Origin: Isochrysis galbana
Lineage: Eukaryota; Haptophyta; Isochrysidales; Isochrysidaceae
Direction of reading: 5' to 3'
Assembly (NCBI GenBank): GCA_018136815.1
Contig: CM030944.1
Span: forward strand, 69,501-133,500
DNA: 64,000 nucleotides
Shown: positions 30,727-41,599 of the stretch, in pieces
How the letters are laid out: each line of letters begins with the position of its first letter
Position numbering within the stretch: the first letter of the stretch is position 1
The notes under the pieces: generated by a model
Told to the model about the DNA's origin: nothing
The model's database searches: none
Seen by the model: only the letters and a program-made list of their open reading frames with translations
Position numbers and translations under genes: made by a program

Positions 30727-31678
30727 AACTATTGTTATAGTTTGAACTATGGAGCGTGCCACGACCGCTCCCGAGCCGCAGGCGACCCTCGCCACTGCGC
30801 CCCATCTGGGACGCTTCACGCCGCCCGAGGTGGCTCGTCAGAGAGCCCTCTCACCTCTCAAAGCCCATCCAAACCACGAGCGCGCGGGGTGGCGAGCACT
30901 GGCACCGAACAGGTCGTTGCCAGCCCATGGGGCTCTGCGTAGCATGCAGGGGGTCTTTGAGACCCCCTCCTACAGTGGGAAACCCTCCCACCGTGGCCGG
31001 GGCCACGGGCCGTGTGGCGCGACCGGTGTCGCACTCACCTGCTCGGCCTCCGAGGGCGGACGCGGCCGCTTCGCCAGCGACCAGCGACTTGTCCGAGGGG
31101 GAGGGGGGCCGCCCTCGGCGGGGGGCCCAAAGGCGAGGGGAGTCGCGGCGGCGCGCTCCATCGTATCCAAGTAAAACTTAGTTGTGCTGTTCTTTGTTCT
31201 TTGAAGAGTTGGAGGCCAAAAAGGCCCCCAAGATTGACTGTTAAGTGAAGTGCCCGCCCACGAGGGGTGCACTGACGGTAGAAGCTGCCTCCATGGGGGT
31301 GGCAGCAGTGCTGCCACCCACCATGGGGAGTCTTTGATGGGGTGGGAAGCCAGTGGAGGCAGGCGGCAGGGCCAAGCCCTGGCCTTGTTGGTCTGCTGGG
31401 AACAGGACTCTGCCTGTTCCCTGCTTCGGGGACTGTTGGGGAGGCGATGGCGGCTGGGAACAGGACTCTGCCTGTTCCTGTTCCCTGCTTCGGGGACTGT
31501 TGGGGAGGCGATGGCGGGAGGATCATGTCGACGTCACTGTCAGTGAGGGGGGCAGCCTGCGAGCGCTTTGGCTCCGGCGGCTTGGGGCGGCCCCGGTGGG
31601 GCGTCGTGGCGGCGGGGGGCTGGGAGGTGGGAGCGGTCGGCGCGCGCTCCATCACTAAAACTATAACAATAGTTTTAG
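30727..31678. mobile_element. Convergent pair of MERA modules forming a TIR-like unit
   Basis: Left module: hairpin AACTATTGTTATAGTT (30727-30742), then ATG 30749 and a shortened ORF (MERATTAPEPQA...TAPHLGRFTPPEVARQ). Right module, opposite strand: palindrome CTAAAACTAT-TGTT-ATAGTTTTAG (31655-31678) and ATG 31652 with MERAPTAPTSQPPAATTPHR. The right module carries a direct duplication of about 60 bp (near 31398-31455 and 31456-31518) and a further ATGGAGCGCGCC on the minus strand at about 31162, which starts another MERA-like frame. A hairpin GGGGGTCTTTGAGACCCCC sits at 30949-30967. Both ORFs look disrupted relative to the 24-25 kb copy. The layout resembles an element with long terminal inverted repeats. 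Confidence 0.6.
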
Positions 31679-32470
31679 CGTGGCCGTGGGGTAAACTACT
31701 GTAGCCACGCCCATTTCCCTTCCTCTCGCCCTCACTTCCCGCCTTGCGCCTTGCGGCAACTCCCCTCGTGCGCTACTTAGGGGCCCAGGTTACGCGGGGG
31801 GGGGCTGGGTTGGGCGGGGTGCACCGGCCCCTAACTAACCCTCCCACCCCAAGAGCACCTCATATGGGAGGGCAGCTCAGCTAGCCTCTCCATGGTGGAA
31901 ACCTCTACCATCAGTGCACCCAACATGGGAGGGCACTTCACAACCATCAATCGCTCCTACGCATGCCCAATGCGGGTGTGGGCAGTGCGGCTTGCGGCTT
32001 GCGACCCGCGCCCACTGGCAGGGTTTGGGTGGCATTGATGAATGCCCAGCTCATGGCCCAAATGGCAGAGTGTGGGGATGGACGACAGGCCCCCTAGAGG
32101 AGAGTTGGAGCCTGAGAGGGAGGGCGCGAGCCCCCCCCCCCCCCACCAGTGCTGATACCAAGTGCTACTACCTTGCGCGAATGATAGACATCGTTGCACT
32201 TGCGAATGATAGAAAGAAAGCCAAAGAGGCCCCAAGTTCTGAGGGTCTATCCCTGACCCCCGTATCGCCCTAGCGGACCTCCATAGAAAAGCGTACTCAT
32301 CGCTTACGGTCACGCCGTCCATCCGTACCATGGCCGCTTTCATTTTTCACCTTCCATTAAATTCATTGTGTGACAAAGTGGCGCACAAAGGTGCAAGGGC
32401 ACGCAAAACCCCAGAATACGGAGGGACATGCACGCCGCCGCCTCTGTCCCCCCTGGGCGCTCTCCATTTC
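31679..32470. other. Intergenic; a MERA relic at about 31888-31965
   Basis: Bases 31888-31965 (+) contain CCATGGTGGAAACCTC, TACCATCAGTGCACCC and GGGCACTTCACAACCATC, which match the 62300-62370 part of the MERA element, so a sixth, decayed copy lies here. A C run is at 32134-32145. No gene is supported between 31965 and 32470. Confidence 0.5.
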
Positions 32471-35400
32471 TTATTCGAAGGCGATTTCTCCCCGGGGCGA
32501 ATTGGGCGTGACTCCATCAGGATATGGACATCTACCGCCCATGGCGGCGAGCGCCTTCTTGACGCTCTCCCCGAACTCTTTATAGTCGACGCCTTGATAG
32601 CCCTCCAAATTGCATCTGCTAGCACTTTCGAGTGGAATGCTCGGCGCGCCGTCGGATCTCACGTGGTAGTCGCACAGCATCGCCCGTGCGCATGTGGTCG
32701 AGTTGGGCCGGTCGTGGAAGCGACCAAGCTCACCACCTAGACCGTTCCCACCGGGAGTGCATGGCGAGAGACCATCTTCGGGCTCTGGGTAATCGGTTGG
32801 CGGCGAAAAGCCCCACGTGCAGTTGTAGGCGGTGAAAGGGTTTCGCCAATTCCACCCAGGAACATTGGCTACCGCCTCGTGGTGGTCTTCGAGAGGGCAG
32901 TATCGGGCCGATTCATGTAAGATGTACCTATACAAGCATACGGAGATCCGACGGCAGAGAGGTTCGTCAGATGCAAGTCGGGCTCGTCCACTGAGCTCCA
33001 CCCCAAGTCATACGAGCAGTGTGATGGTGAGGAGCAGCCGGCGCGTCACAGTGGCGCGCAGTTAGCCTGTGGGGGAGAGGGAGTCACGCATATCGAAAAG
33101 GCAGGGGGGCGCTGTACTCACCTCGCAATATTGTTGAACTTGTGATTCGCCTCAGTGGAGCCAAGCCACTTGCACAGCCGCCTTAGATCTGCCACACCAA
33201 TCTCTACGAGTCGGACGTGCGCATTGGCACGCAACACCGCAGCCCCCACGTCCTGCATGGAGGCCCCAGGCCTCACAATGGTCGTGAAGCGCGCCTCTGC
33301 CGAGCCAGGTTGCGGCTCGGGCGGCCGGTCGGAAACGACGACTCGAACAGCGGCATCGCGGATCTCCTGTGGCACGCGCGGGTTGTCCAAAAAATCGGCC
33401 TCCCGAAAGGGAACCTTGAAGTCGTTCCAGTATTTGATCTCGAAGAGAGAGTCTTGCGTGCAGCGGTAGGGCAGCGGCATGGCACGTGGCGCCGTGGGCA
33501 TCCGACAATTCTCTAGGAATCCCCAGTAGCGGTCGCACGAGCAAGTAAGTGGCGGCAGGATTAGGGCCGCATCAAGGGCGGTTGCTAAGGCAAAAAGGTC
33601 GCGAATCTGACGCAGGGGGCGTGATCAGGTCAGGTGTCACGCCGAGGAGAGCGAGGGCCGCTGGCGGGAGGCTGGTGTGCACACTGCGTTGCAACGACGC
33701 ACCGCCGCTCGCTGTATTGCGTCAAGTGCCATGTGCCGCTGCGGCGACCATTCGGGGAACCTGCGCTCAACCGCCACCCGCTGCGCGTGCGAGTAGAGAG
33801 GGCCCACAATCTTCACGAATCTTCCCTGCGTGAAGTACTCGGGCGGGTCCACCGCCCACATCCCAGCCTCTCTCGCGCGCTGGCGCTTTCCATGCGGGTA
33901 GTCGGGCGTATCCGAGTACTGGAAGGTGAAATGGACTGTGAGCGGCGAGAGGCGGGGCAAGGCGTGGCCAGCCATGTCGGCCACTCGTTGCATGAAGTAC
34001 GTATGGCCGCCAGTGAAGGCACGGAGCGGAAGCGTGCCCAGAGTGAAGCGCACGGGCGCACATGCCCTCTCGGGCAAGCACGGTGTTGCCTGTAGGAAAC
34101 CCTGGCGCGAGATCCACACGGCGCGAGTGGAGGGCGTGATTTTTTCGAAGACGTCGGCGCGCAGTAGGCCGTGCGCGGCAAGGGAGACGCGCCAAGCGGA
34201 GAGGCGCTCGTCCGAAGTGGTGACGGGCTCCATTCCCGCTTCACGGACCATTTGACAGAAGACAAATTGATCGTTGGTGTTCTCTGCATCACGCTTGGCG
34301 AGCATTGCGAGCCGCCAAGCCTGTAAGCGCCCGGGGGGGGGGGGGGGGGGGGGCTTCACAAGCACAAAACGTCTATGGGCGACGATCGCATCGCGTCTGG
34401 GCGCGCGGCGCTCCTGCAGGAAGGCCTTCGAACCGTTGGTGGAGCGGAAGAATACGACGCCCGTATTGAGATCGGTTCGCCAGCCCCAGCCGACGCCGTG
34501 TGGCCAGCGTTCCCAACGCCCGTGCATATCGTACTCCTCGTCGAGCTGAGCGTGCATGGACAATCGCGAGGCGCGTGAGCCCGTGTGCCGCGCAAGCGCG
34601 CTGGAGCCGTTGAGGTGCACAAGACTCGGCTCACACCTCGTCGGTTGAGACGAGCACGTCACCCATCGCGAGCATCGCCGCCTCCGGCAATGGAGGCGAC
34701 CCTTCGACGCGGTAGCTCATCCATCGCTCCCACCCGCCTGAGAGCCACACCACGTCGAGATCGGAGATGAGCACATCGTATCCGAGCGACACCAGCTCCC
34801 ACAGGAAAGCCACCTGAGCCGGGCGAGTGCGCGGATGTTTCGAGAGCGCTCCGCGCCAGTGCGCGGGGCCCGCACACATCCTCGTGCATGCTCGCGACTT
34901 TCAGCTGCCTCGCGCTCAGCACAGCTGCACCTTGACGAGCCCTAGCTCGAGGAAAGAAGACTTATGGTGCCGGTAGTACTTCCACTCAGCGCCGCCCGAC
35001 TGCACTACGGTCGACACGTTCCTCGAGCGCGTGTAGGTCCACACCTGCGCGGAGCAACGGGCTGCGCGCTGAGCAGCTGTGCAACGGCCGAGGGCGCTTA
35101 GACACCCACCCTCTGCCCCTCCCGCTCTCGCATCGTGTACTCACGTCAAGCCCCTCCGCAATGCCTAGCGCGGCGATGCCCTCGTCAGAGCAGGCGCGGA
35201 ACATTTGGGCGTCGGCCGCTCCCGCCACGGCCGGTGAGAGGCCGGCTGCCTCAACATAATGAAGCCAGTTGCGCAAAAAGTCGAGCATGGCGCCAGAGCC
35301 AAAGGTGAAGTGGACGACCGGTGTGCTCGACGGCTCGAGAGCTCCGAAGAGCGTCCTCGCGCGAGGGTTAAGCCGCAGGTTGCCCACCAGCTCTGCCGCC

Positions 35401-35702
35401 CTCGGAGTCGTCCGCTCCCGCTCACCACGGGTACTACTGCCATCGATAATCGCCTCACCGTCTTCCCGAGCGCCCTGTACACTCTTCTTCCCTTGGCCAA
35501 CCCCATCCCAGTGTAGAGAAGAGAGCGACGGCGGCGCTCTGCCCGCTCTGCTACGGCCGAGGAGGAGGTCCCCATGGGCGGGACTGACGCAGCTGGCGTG
35601 GGAGGAGAGCAGGAGCAGCTGTACGCCGCCAATGCACACGACGGCCACGAGCACCAGCCGCAGCGGAAAGGAGGGTGAGTCGCGAGGCGCGCGGGACGCC
35701 AT
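32471..35702 (-). CDS. GT77 family (XEG113/RRA-like) glycosyltransferase, type II membrane protein
   Basis: Probable nucleotide-sugar glycosyltransferase of the GT77 group (PF03407-like), whose plant members XEG113 and RRA add arabinose to hydroxyproline-rich glycoproteins in the Golgi. Exons: 35145-35702, 34931-35044, 34637-34813, 33703-34545 (may hold a further intron around the C/G run at 34332-34354), 33122-33606, 32471-32990; about 890 codons. N-terminus: short basic tail, then signal anchor (LRLVLVAVVCIGGVQLLLL). Motifs: VVHFTFGSGAMLDFLRNW, the DxD motif in GYDVLISDLDVVWL, DLNTGVVFFRS, FTGGHTYFMQ, VHFTFQYSDTPDYPHGKR, REAGMWAVDPPEYF, and further down IRDLFALATALDAALILPP, the position of IRTALAIASLLNRTLVMPP in XEG113. 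The last exon has many Cys and may be lineage-specific. Substrate is not predictable. Confidence 0.82.
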
Positions 35703-36560
35703 CGGCAGCTCTCTCTCTCTCGGGTGGGGGACAGGTTGCGGCTTAGGTGTGAACGTGAATGTGAATGAAGGAATCCTACATCGGAAACAAGTGTTTACTG
35801 TTTACCGTAGTCCGTAGTTGGCCGAGTCCAAAGAATAATTTGAAGCGCGTCCTGGGTTGTAGTTGTAGGCCTCGAATGTGCTTTTGAATATTATTGAGCA
35901 TTAGTGCCACTACTCTCACTAGCCTTGCACCAACACGCCAAGCCATGCATGACGTCATGCCATGACGCATATGACCGCACCACATCCACATCCACATCCA
36001 CATCCCAAGATCCCAAGGCACAAACAAACAACAAACAACAAACAAAACTAAGTACTAAGTAAGCTGTAAGCACATGATTGTTAATGATTGTACCCCCCCC
36101 CTCGCAGGCGCCCGGTTCCCGTTAGAACTTCCCACAAGCGCATTGGGGTGAAAGGTGAAAACCCAGTTAGTCGCCAATGTAACGTGTACATTGAAGGCTT
36201 ACTTATACTTACTAGCGGAGCAAAAGAAAAGGGAAAAGCAGGAAGCGAGGGGGGGGGAGCTTCTTCCGCCGTCGTCCTGTTGAGAGTGAGAGGCCCTTAG
36301 GGCTGATTAGTCTAACTAACCGCTGACCGAGCGTTCTTCCGCAGAATACAGAATAAGCGACGGCGCCCAGGGCACCTTACTTTTACTTTGAGGGGGCTCC
36401 CCCGGGCGAGCTTGCGCGCCGCTCCCTCCGCTCCTCCGCCTGTCGTTAGTCGTCAGTCGTCAGCCTCTCACTTCGTCCCTTTACTAACGTAAACGGGCCT
36501 CGGTTATCGTTGAATCCCGAATCTCCGGCTCGGGGACCGACGAAATCCGCACTCCAACAC
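35703..36560. other. Intergenic upstream of the GT77 gene
   Basis: Contains CT repeats (35709-35720), a GTGAATGTGAATG short repeat near 35752, a CCACATCCACATCC repeat at 35977-36003, and ACAAACAACAAACAACAAAC at about 36021-36040. No exon is supported. The GT77 promoter should lie in the first few hundred bases. Confidence 0.45.
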
Positions 36561-36565
36561 CAACA

Positions 36566-38566
36566 CCCCACTAGGCCCAGGTAAAAATATGCAGCATATG
36601 CAATTGCATATTTGGGTAGATTTGTCAGATCTGCATATGTCGGCACATTTTCGCATATTTTCTGCATATTTGGGTAGAAGTGTACCGGGAGAGAGAGGGA
36701 CCCCCCCCTGGTATTGGGAGAGAGGGGAGCCCCCCCCTCTTGGTATTGAACATCATCCCCCCGTTGCCGGGCGTCTCGTGCCTCATGGGTGAGTGGCCCT
36801 CTCCCCTCTCCCCTCTCCCTTTCTCTGCCTGCCCCCAAGCGCCCCCCACACGCTGAACTGTCCCGTCTCACCCCTCAGATCGCTCGCGCCGCGCTCGCGC
36901 CGCACGCCGCACTGCGTTGCGGGATGGGCATCCACATTGACGTGGACCATCTCGCACGCGCGTGCGAGCGTGCAGGTCCAGCGTCATCGGTGGTGCAGGA
37001 GCGGGCAAGGGCAAGGGGTGGCACATGTTTCCATCTGTGAGCTATGAGGGACAGCTCCCTTGCTTGGGGACCAGGTGTGCGCCTCTTGGATGTTGCGCTT
37101 CAATCGCAATCAGCGCCAGCGGGAGCGTGAGTAGCAAAGCGTGATTTTGCTCACGTGCTAGCTATGTGAGCATGTGTATGTGCGTGTGCTACCTACTTTC
37201 TACCTCTCTCTACCTATCTACCTTGTCGCATTCGCGAATCGACGCTCGTTAGGCTTCTCTCTCCTCTTCGTTCGGTATTTATCGTTATAATTCTCTCGTT
37301 CTCGTTCTCGGTCAAAAACTTCGCGTGGACGCCTAGGATCTAGGGTTGTGGAGCGCCCTCTCTCTTTCTCTCGAAGAGAAGGGAAGTTTCCCCACCTTTC
37401 TTCCTCCCAGGCGCCTCGCAAAAGGTTTAATTCGCTATCTCCCCGCGTTTCTTTACCTGCTTCTGGGGGCAATCAGGTTTGGTTTGCCACCTCCCCTTGG
37501 AGATCGATTTAGGTTCGCTGCTTGGGTGAGGGAATCTTTCTCCTTGGTCCTTGGTTTGCCATCTCCCCTTGGAGATTGATTTAGATTCGCTGCTTTGGTT
37601 TTGGGTTATCTTTCCCCTTGATGCAAGTTGCATGGAAGATGGAAGCCCTTGGTCCCGTTGGTTTTTGGTTTTCTCCTCCCTTGGTTGCTACTCGGGGTTG
37701 CTCGATAGAAACGTCTAGAAGGTCCACGCTCAACAGCAAGATTTCTTCGATTGCAAGGATACCTCGCTGCGATCTGTATCCAATGTGATCGCCGTGGTTG
37801 CGCGACATAACGTTCCTCTTCGACTTTCCGCCTTGGTGGGAAAATCCAAAGCGAAGACACGCTCCGACCGTCGCTGCGGATTCTCTCTCTCTCTCGCTCT
37901 CTCTCTCTGTCTCTCGCGACGTGTTTGAGTTACCGGCGATGTGGGGTCTCGGTTATTTCATGTTTTGCTTGGTTTGGGTGAATGATTCTAGTATGTTCGT
38001 GAGTCGGTGTCGCAGCATCGTTGGATCCGACGTCCTGTCGTCAGTCGTCATCCGTCGCTCTCGCTCTCGTCGCTCTCGCTCTCGTAACACTCGTACCCTA
38101 CAAACTCTCCTTGCCTCACCAGCCCCTGCCAACACAGCCCTCCTCTCACTCACCCTCGCCTCTCGCCTCTCGCTCGATGTCGCTCTCGCCGCCGTCCTCG
38201 CCCTCGCTCAAGCCCGCCTGCCCGCCTTCCTCTGCTGACGGGCCTCAGCCCGTCAGCGTCTCCGAAGTCGTCTCCTCCGCCGCGCCTGCCGCCGGTCTGC
38301 CTCCTTCCTCATTGCCCTCAGGCCCTATGGGCCATCCCAATTCGTCATACCTACGACCTCAATATAACTCTCTCTGTGCCTCTCCACTCCCATACTCCCA
38401 TACTATTGATTGATTGGCTATTCACGCATGTCTCGTGCCTACACATATAAAATATGTACTGCATATTTTTTGCATATTTGGGTGACGCGCTGCATATTTA
38501 TTGCATATTTTCTCTGCATATTTGGGTAACAAAAACTGCATATTTCTACCTGGGCCTACACCCCAC
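36566..38566. repeat. Two-kilobase interval with inverted ends and TGCATATTTGGGT clusters
   Basis: The left end reads CTAGGCCCAGGTAAAAATAT and the right end, reverse-complemented, reads GTAGGCCCAGGTAGAAATAT, so they are inverted over about 25 bases. Just inside each end is a cluster of TGCATATTTGGGT-type motifs, in the same orientation at both ends (36597-36680 and 38462-38545). Inside lies an exon-like stretch after a strong acceptor at about 36877 (IARAALAPHAALRCGMGIHI) and an LTR-like segment. This may be a DNA transposon with captured sequence. Boundaries are approximate. Confidence 0.45.
37225..37800 (+). repeat. LTR-like segment, possibly of a Ty3/gypsy element
   Basis: Begins with CTTGTCGCATTCGCGAATCG, shared with 16404-16482, and has a TATA-like CGTTATAATTCTC. 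It includes a 47-bp imperfect direct repeat with a 72-bp period (37481-37527 and 37553-37600, GGTTTGCCACCTCCCCTTGG). Its position 1.1 kb upstream of the integrase fragment suggests it is the left LTR or leader of that element. Ends were not resolved. Confidence 0.4.
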
Positions 38567-38869
38567 TCTCTTTTATTTAGGCCTCTCCAGCCTCCAGCGG
38601 CGCGTGTGCATGGCGCGCGCCACAACCTGCTCTCAGAGGTCCTGAGGGGGCTCGCGTTTCTAATTCTGATGGCGCGCTTGGTCGAATGTCCTGGTCCTCT
38701 ACTTCCTACGCGCCGATCTCTTCTCCCCCTTCTGCTCCTCTCGCACTGCTCCCCCCCCCGACTCAAGTTCTCGCAGTGGGGGTTTGTTTTGCATCGGGAG
38801 AGCCATTCCACACGTTCCATGCTTAGAACGTGTATGTACATCAAGAGGTCTCTAGCTCTATTCAGTCCT

Positions 38870-39835
38870 CGACGGTGGGAGCCGCCTCGCCGGCTGAAGC
38901 CCCCGCCGAACGGCTATCTCGGAAGCCGGAGTCGACACTTGACCCGGGCTCCTGGAAACAGGTTTGCCCCGGAGATCGTCGCGACCCAACTCTGCCCAAG
39001 AAATCGCTGAGCAAGCGGCAGCTGCGGAGCCGTCGGAACCTTCCATCTTGTCTCGACTGGCTCCCAAGGCATCAATGCACTATCTCCGAGCGCCTCCTTC
39101 ACGGCTGGCGACGAGGGAGTGGCCGAACTGACCAATTCGTTCGTAGCCGAAAGGCCACTCGAAACCTGGGATGTCGGGCCCGACTCGGGAGAAGATGATA
39201 CGCCCGAGACTCCAGAACACCGGAGCATGCAGGCCCTCGAGACCAAGCCTTCCGACGCCGCTGACGGAGAGGGTACTCCACAGGCATTGTGTGGCGATGG
39301 GGCTGCCGCTAGGGGCCTCAGTGCGGCCGGGTTTTCCGAGTTGTCGAAGCTTCCGAAGACAGACTTGCAGAAGTCCCTGGAGAAGGAATGGTCACGCCAA
39401 ATGGATCAACCTCGGCATATGTTTCGCCGTTTCGTCGTTCACGATGGGCTCGTCTACTATCGCACCGTTCCTGACTCCACCGACCCGGACTCGCTAGTGC
39501 TCTATGTTCCGCCCTCGTTGCGGTCTCGCTACCTCTTTGCCTACCACGATCGCTCCGGTCACCTTGGAGTTTCTCGTATGTCCGGTCTTCTTCGTACTCG
39601 GGTATACTGGCCGGGCATGTCTTCCGACGTTGCATCCTACGTCCAGGAATGCCACGAGTGCACCCTCGCCAAGCCGCTACCTAGGGCTCTAGCGTCGCCC
39701 TCCGGTCTCTCCGTGGGTACCTACCCCTTTGATGTGGTCTACTGCGACGTGCTCTCGCTGGCTCCCACTCACAACTTCGTGCCTGGAGTCTCGGGTTACG
39801 ACAAGCGAAAGTCGGTTTCTTTCAGAGGCTAAAAA
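38870..39835 (+). mobile_element. Ty3/gypsy-type integrase fragment (fossil)
   Basis: The frame contains an H2C2 zinc-binding integrase domain (YHDRSGHLGVSRMSGLLRTR, then CHECTLAK) and the beginning of the integrase catalytic core (FDVVYCDVLSL). Only this part of pol is present; gag, protease, RT and RNase H are not seen in the window. It is therefore a truncated, non-functional copy. Confidence 0.75.
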
Positions 39836-39990
39836 AACAACGAGAGAATATGGGGTTACACGCCCCGAGCAACAAACATATTAAGAAAATGGTAAGCCCG
39901 CTGTACACGGTGGACAAGGATTTCAACATAGGAACGTCGGAGGACCTCTTGCAAGCGGCAAGAGGTCTGGACCTACGGCACATCACCTAA
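39825..39990 (+). CDS. Exon-like fragment of about 55 codons, unidentified
   Basis: After a good splice acceptor (GGTTTCTTTCAG ending at 39825) an open frame of about 55 codons runs to TAA 39988-39990, ending SPLYTVDKDFNIGTSEDLLQ and GLDLRHIT. Its composition is less GC-rich than neighbouring genes. No upstream partner exon is visible, because the sequence before it is integrase. It may be a leftover last exon of a disrupted gene, or chance. Confidence 0.25.
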
Positions 39991-41599
39991 AGTAGCTAAA
40001 CCACTTCGTCGGAATCACAGCGGTTATTAAGGAGGAGCCTAAGAGATTTAAGGGAGGATAACCCGAGCCAACACCGGCACAAAGGATGAACCACAGTCTC
40101 CCGCCCGCTTCTCTCCAACTCCCGGCCGAAGCAGCGCGTGCGGCCTCCCCGGAACCAGCTTCTCCGAAAATGAGGGAACTGGGAAAGGGGGAGGGGGTTG
40201 TTAGGGGTTAAGGTCGGGTAGTAGGGAGGTACACTAGCACACTGCCTCACGCCGCACACGTAGCGGGGAATTTTAAGAAGATTTTTTTTTCTTCCCGTCC
40301 CGCGTGCACAGCCTACAACTGGGATCCCTTCCTTCCCTTTCTTCATGTGATCCCAGCGCATCCTTTGTTCCCTTGGCCAGTGAGGGGCCGGACGGATTTT
40401 TCCGCGCCAGCTGCTTCCTTCCCCCTCTCCAGCGCCCTTCTCTCCCCCCCGTTCCATTAGCTTTCCCTGTCGTCCCCGTAGAGTTCCCGGGTAGGGGTGG
40501 GGGCGGGAAAAATCGACTTTTCAAAATTGCAGCGCACCTGTGTGATCAGTCGCTCCACGCGCGTCGGAGCGCGTCGGGTCACCGAGATTGGCCGCCATGG
40601 CCACCTAACGCATGGGGGGTCACGAGGGGTTCAAACGACAACACTGAGGCGCCCACCAGCAGAGCTCGGTTCAGTCGGCGGGCGAACGTGAAGCAGAGCC
40701 ATCTCCTGGCCCAAGCTGGTCGCGCCAGTCGCGAGCGAGCCTGCAACACCCCACCACACGCCCACAAGAGCGTGGTGGAGATCGACCACCTCGAGCGAGG
40801 CGGACGCCATCGCTCCGCTCCGCAGACAAGAAGCGGCAGAGGAATTCTTCGTCCCCCCTCACGAAAAAAGTACTCGCTTCCAGGAAGGATGGAAGGAAGG
40901 GGTTTTCTTTTCTTCCCCTCCCCACCCCTAGTTCTAGTTCCCGGGGGTTCTTTTCTTTTCTTTCCCCTTTCGCGTGACGACTTGTTCTTGCTTCCCGCGA
41001 TCATCGCCCGGACGCACCCCCTATGTGACCTCTCTGTGCCCCGACCCGCCCTCCGTTGCCATGCCAGCTCACGGCTCACCAGTGCTAGCCCGTGTGCTTC
41101 CGTTCCGCGCCCCTTCCGGTCGCTCCTCCCGTCCCTCTCGTCCCATGCATCATTCATAACATGTTACAACACCAGAATCACATGCACAGCCTCACAGAAC
41201 CATAACACGAGTCACATTTTATTTCGATTCCGATTCGAAGCAAGACGCAAGGTTCGCGGCACAAACGAAATCCAAAAAATGTAAAATTTGAAGCAGCTTA
41301 CACATTCCACATTCCGTGTCGCCATCGTGTGCTAGCACCGCGCATAGCTGTACGTAAGATGTGAGCGCGCTACCCCCACGCCCCGGTTGGAAATTATGCA
41401 TATACCTTTCAAGGTTTTGAGAGCTTGAGACTTGAGAGCGAATGTTTGATACTTAATGTGCCATCTGTACATAAAGGTACCAACTTCGATTGCAACCTCG
41501 AAGCAGCTACACTACGCAGGAACGAGGGCGAGTAATTGACTCATTGTCCTGACCGAGGTACCAGAACGTGGTGTGCGCCCGCGATCCTCGCCACCAATT
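39991..41599. other. Intergenic, no supported gene
   Basis: Long overlapping frames on both strands (40304-41284 + and 40579-41157 -) are Arg/Pro/Ser-rich with TTTTCTTTTC low-complexity runs, no domains and no splice context, so I do not call them. Bases 41150-41599 are A/T-richer and probably contain the 3' UTR of the FHA gene that ends at 41600. Confidence 0.45.

Noticed and set aside
31250-31704. Plus-strand ORFs across the MERA minus-strand copy
   Set aside because: Reverse-strand reading of the MERA module including its duplicated hairpin segment.
40304-41284. 326-residue plus-strand ORF as a gene
   Set aside because: Arg/Pro/Ser-rich, crosses TTTTC low-complexity runs, overlapped by an equally open minus frame, no domains.
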